A DNA stretch of 64,000 nt, taken from NCBI GenBank assembly GCA_016808115.1, contig JAEQBH010000128.1, positions 62,001 to 126,000 of the forward strand, read 5' to 3'. Below are positions 63,036 to 64,000 of this stretch, one piece after another; position 1 is the stretch's first letter; the number at the start of each line of letters is the position of its first letter. Under the pieces are notes generated by a model that worked only from the letters and a program-made list of their open reading frames with translations, searched no databases and was not told where the DNA came from. The translations under genes and the position numbers were made by a program. The DNA comes from Tetrastigma voinierianum. Lineage: Eukaryota; Streptophyta; Magnoliopsida; Vitales; Vitaceae.

Positions 63036-64000
63036 TATAATGCCCAACCCTTTTAAATTTTTATAATAATTTTTATTATATATTAGATTTGTAGTTAGAG
63101 CCAAGCTTGGGTTTTTTTGAAGAATTGATAAATTGAAATGTGGAAATGAATATGTGACATATGATTAAATGTTGTAATAAAATGAGAAATTGATTGAACT
63201 AGGAAATAAGCTTAAGTGTAAAAGGAAAATTTAGGTGGTAAGGAAATTAGGACCTAAGGTTCAAGAAAATAAGCTTAAATGCAAAAGTGAATTAAATGAT
63301 ATATGAAAGTGAAATAAAGACCAAAAAGGAGAAAAATGAGAAATGGAATTTGTGTGTAAGCGAACAGCGCTACGGTTAAAATGAAATAAAACGAATGTAT
63401 TATGATGAGCACATTTGTGCATTTTTAAACAAAAATGAACTTTTTAAAGAGAAAGGGAGAGGAGAAAAAAGCTAGGGTTTTCGGAGAGAGAGAGGATTGT
63501 TGTGTAAATCCTTCCATTTGTGCAAGATCTTGCAAGAAGGAAGAAGGAAAAAGGCTAGGGCTTTAAGTGCAAAGGGATTTAAGGTAAGAAACAAACCCTA
63601 GAATTTCTTTGATGATGTTTGGGTTATAAAACCCTAATCCATCCATGGGTTTTTCTCATGGTTGGTTTAGGAAGATATATGATGTTATTGGGGAGTTGTT
63701 GCATGTTTAGATTTTGAGGATTTTGGAGGAAATAGAAAAGAGCTGGAAAAGTCAAAGGCAAGAAATGGGACTCCTACGTGAGTAGGGAACCCCTTCCTAC
63801 TGCGGCGTGAATCTGCCAAAGTGGATCACCTCATATGGAGGTGGGATTGCGAAAATGGAACCCTCGGATGCCTTGAGGCATAAGCAACTATCTTTGTGGC
63901 GAAACATAAATGGCGTAGCGGTGTTCACTAAAATGGTGTATATACACTGTGCAGAGAGCAACTTTTGGATTATTATTCCGAAAGTCTTGTATTCGTACAC
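63036..64000 (+). repeat. R11: start of an R5-type LTR
   Basis: It begins TATAATGCCC (TGTAACGCCC with changes), then runs through AT-rich U3 into a purine-rich leader (AGAGAAAGGGAGAGGAG, AAGCTAGGGTTTTC) and AAGGTAAGAAACAAACCCTAG at 63580-63602. That is the order seen in R5 at 41450-41605. The right end is outside the window. No gene; the reverse frame at 63797-64000 is not recognised. Confidence 0.7.

Noticed and set aside
1..64000. Endogenous pararetrovirus, Ty1/copia, LINE or DNA transposon
   Set aside because: No movement-protein or pararetrovirus signature, no copia-order pol, no LINE endonuclease and no transposase or terminal inverted repeat element was seen. All readable pol pieces are Ty3/gypsy.

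Overview
This window looks like nuclear heterochromatin of a flowering plant, probably a eudicot. It consists almost entirely of nested, decayed LTR retrotransposons of the Ty3/gypsy superfamily. Signs of this are primer-binding sites for plant tRNAs (initiator-Met and Asp), plant-type chromovirus and Athila/Tat polyprotein motifs, LTRs of 1.1 to over 3 kb, TA microsatellites, and AT-rich sequence full of stops and frameshifts. I see no convincing host gene, tRNA gene, rRNA gene or CRISPR array. Every protein-coding trace belongs to a mobile element and is broken.

Layout, with labels R1-R11 used throughout. R1 (plus strand; LTR from before base 1 to 1300, then gag, protease and the start of reverse transcriptase to 14387) was split twice. 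One insertion is R2, a solo LTR of 4.1 kb (2130-6275) with a clean 5-bp target duplication. The other is R3, a minus-strand Athila-like gag-protease element (7688-14139). R4 (minus, about 14396-24020) is a rearranged Athila/Tat-like element. Its LTRs carry tandem arrays of paired GTCGCGAC dyads, and its only coding trace is a plant transposon-domain ORF with a coiled coil. R5 (plus, about 24020-43831) is a chromovirus-like element with gag, protease, RT, RNase H, integrase and a chromodomain-like tail. Its 5' LTR was split by R6 (minus, 25514-35565), a relative of R3 that carries gag-protease plus a GC-rich transposon-domain ORF.

R7 (43850-46206) is another R5-type LTR in inverted orientation, so the two LTRs form a large inverted repeat. 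R8 (minus, about 46207-63035) is an Athila/Tat-like element with gag, protease, RT, RNase H and integrase. Its RNase H domain was cut by R9 (plus, 49016-60346), an internally deleted gypsy element whose 5' LTR holds a further solo LTR, R10 (about 51261-54760). R11 (63036 to the window end) is the start of yet another R5-type LTR.

Insertion order can be read from the nesting. R1 is older than R2 and R3; R5 is older than R6; R8 is older than R9, which is older than R10. The most unusual signals are noncoding: the roughly 57-bp minisatellite of paired GTCGCGAC dyads in three places, a tRNA-Asp-like module in the U5 of elements whose primer is also tRNA-Asp, an identical stem-loop just after the primer-binding site in two diverged elements, and a roughly 187-bp phased motif inside several otherwise diverged LTRs. 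Coordinates of decayed features are approximate unless a target duplication or a terminal TG/CA fixes them.
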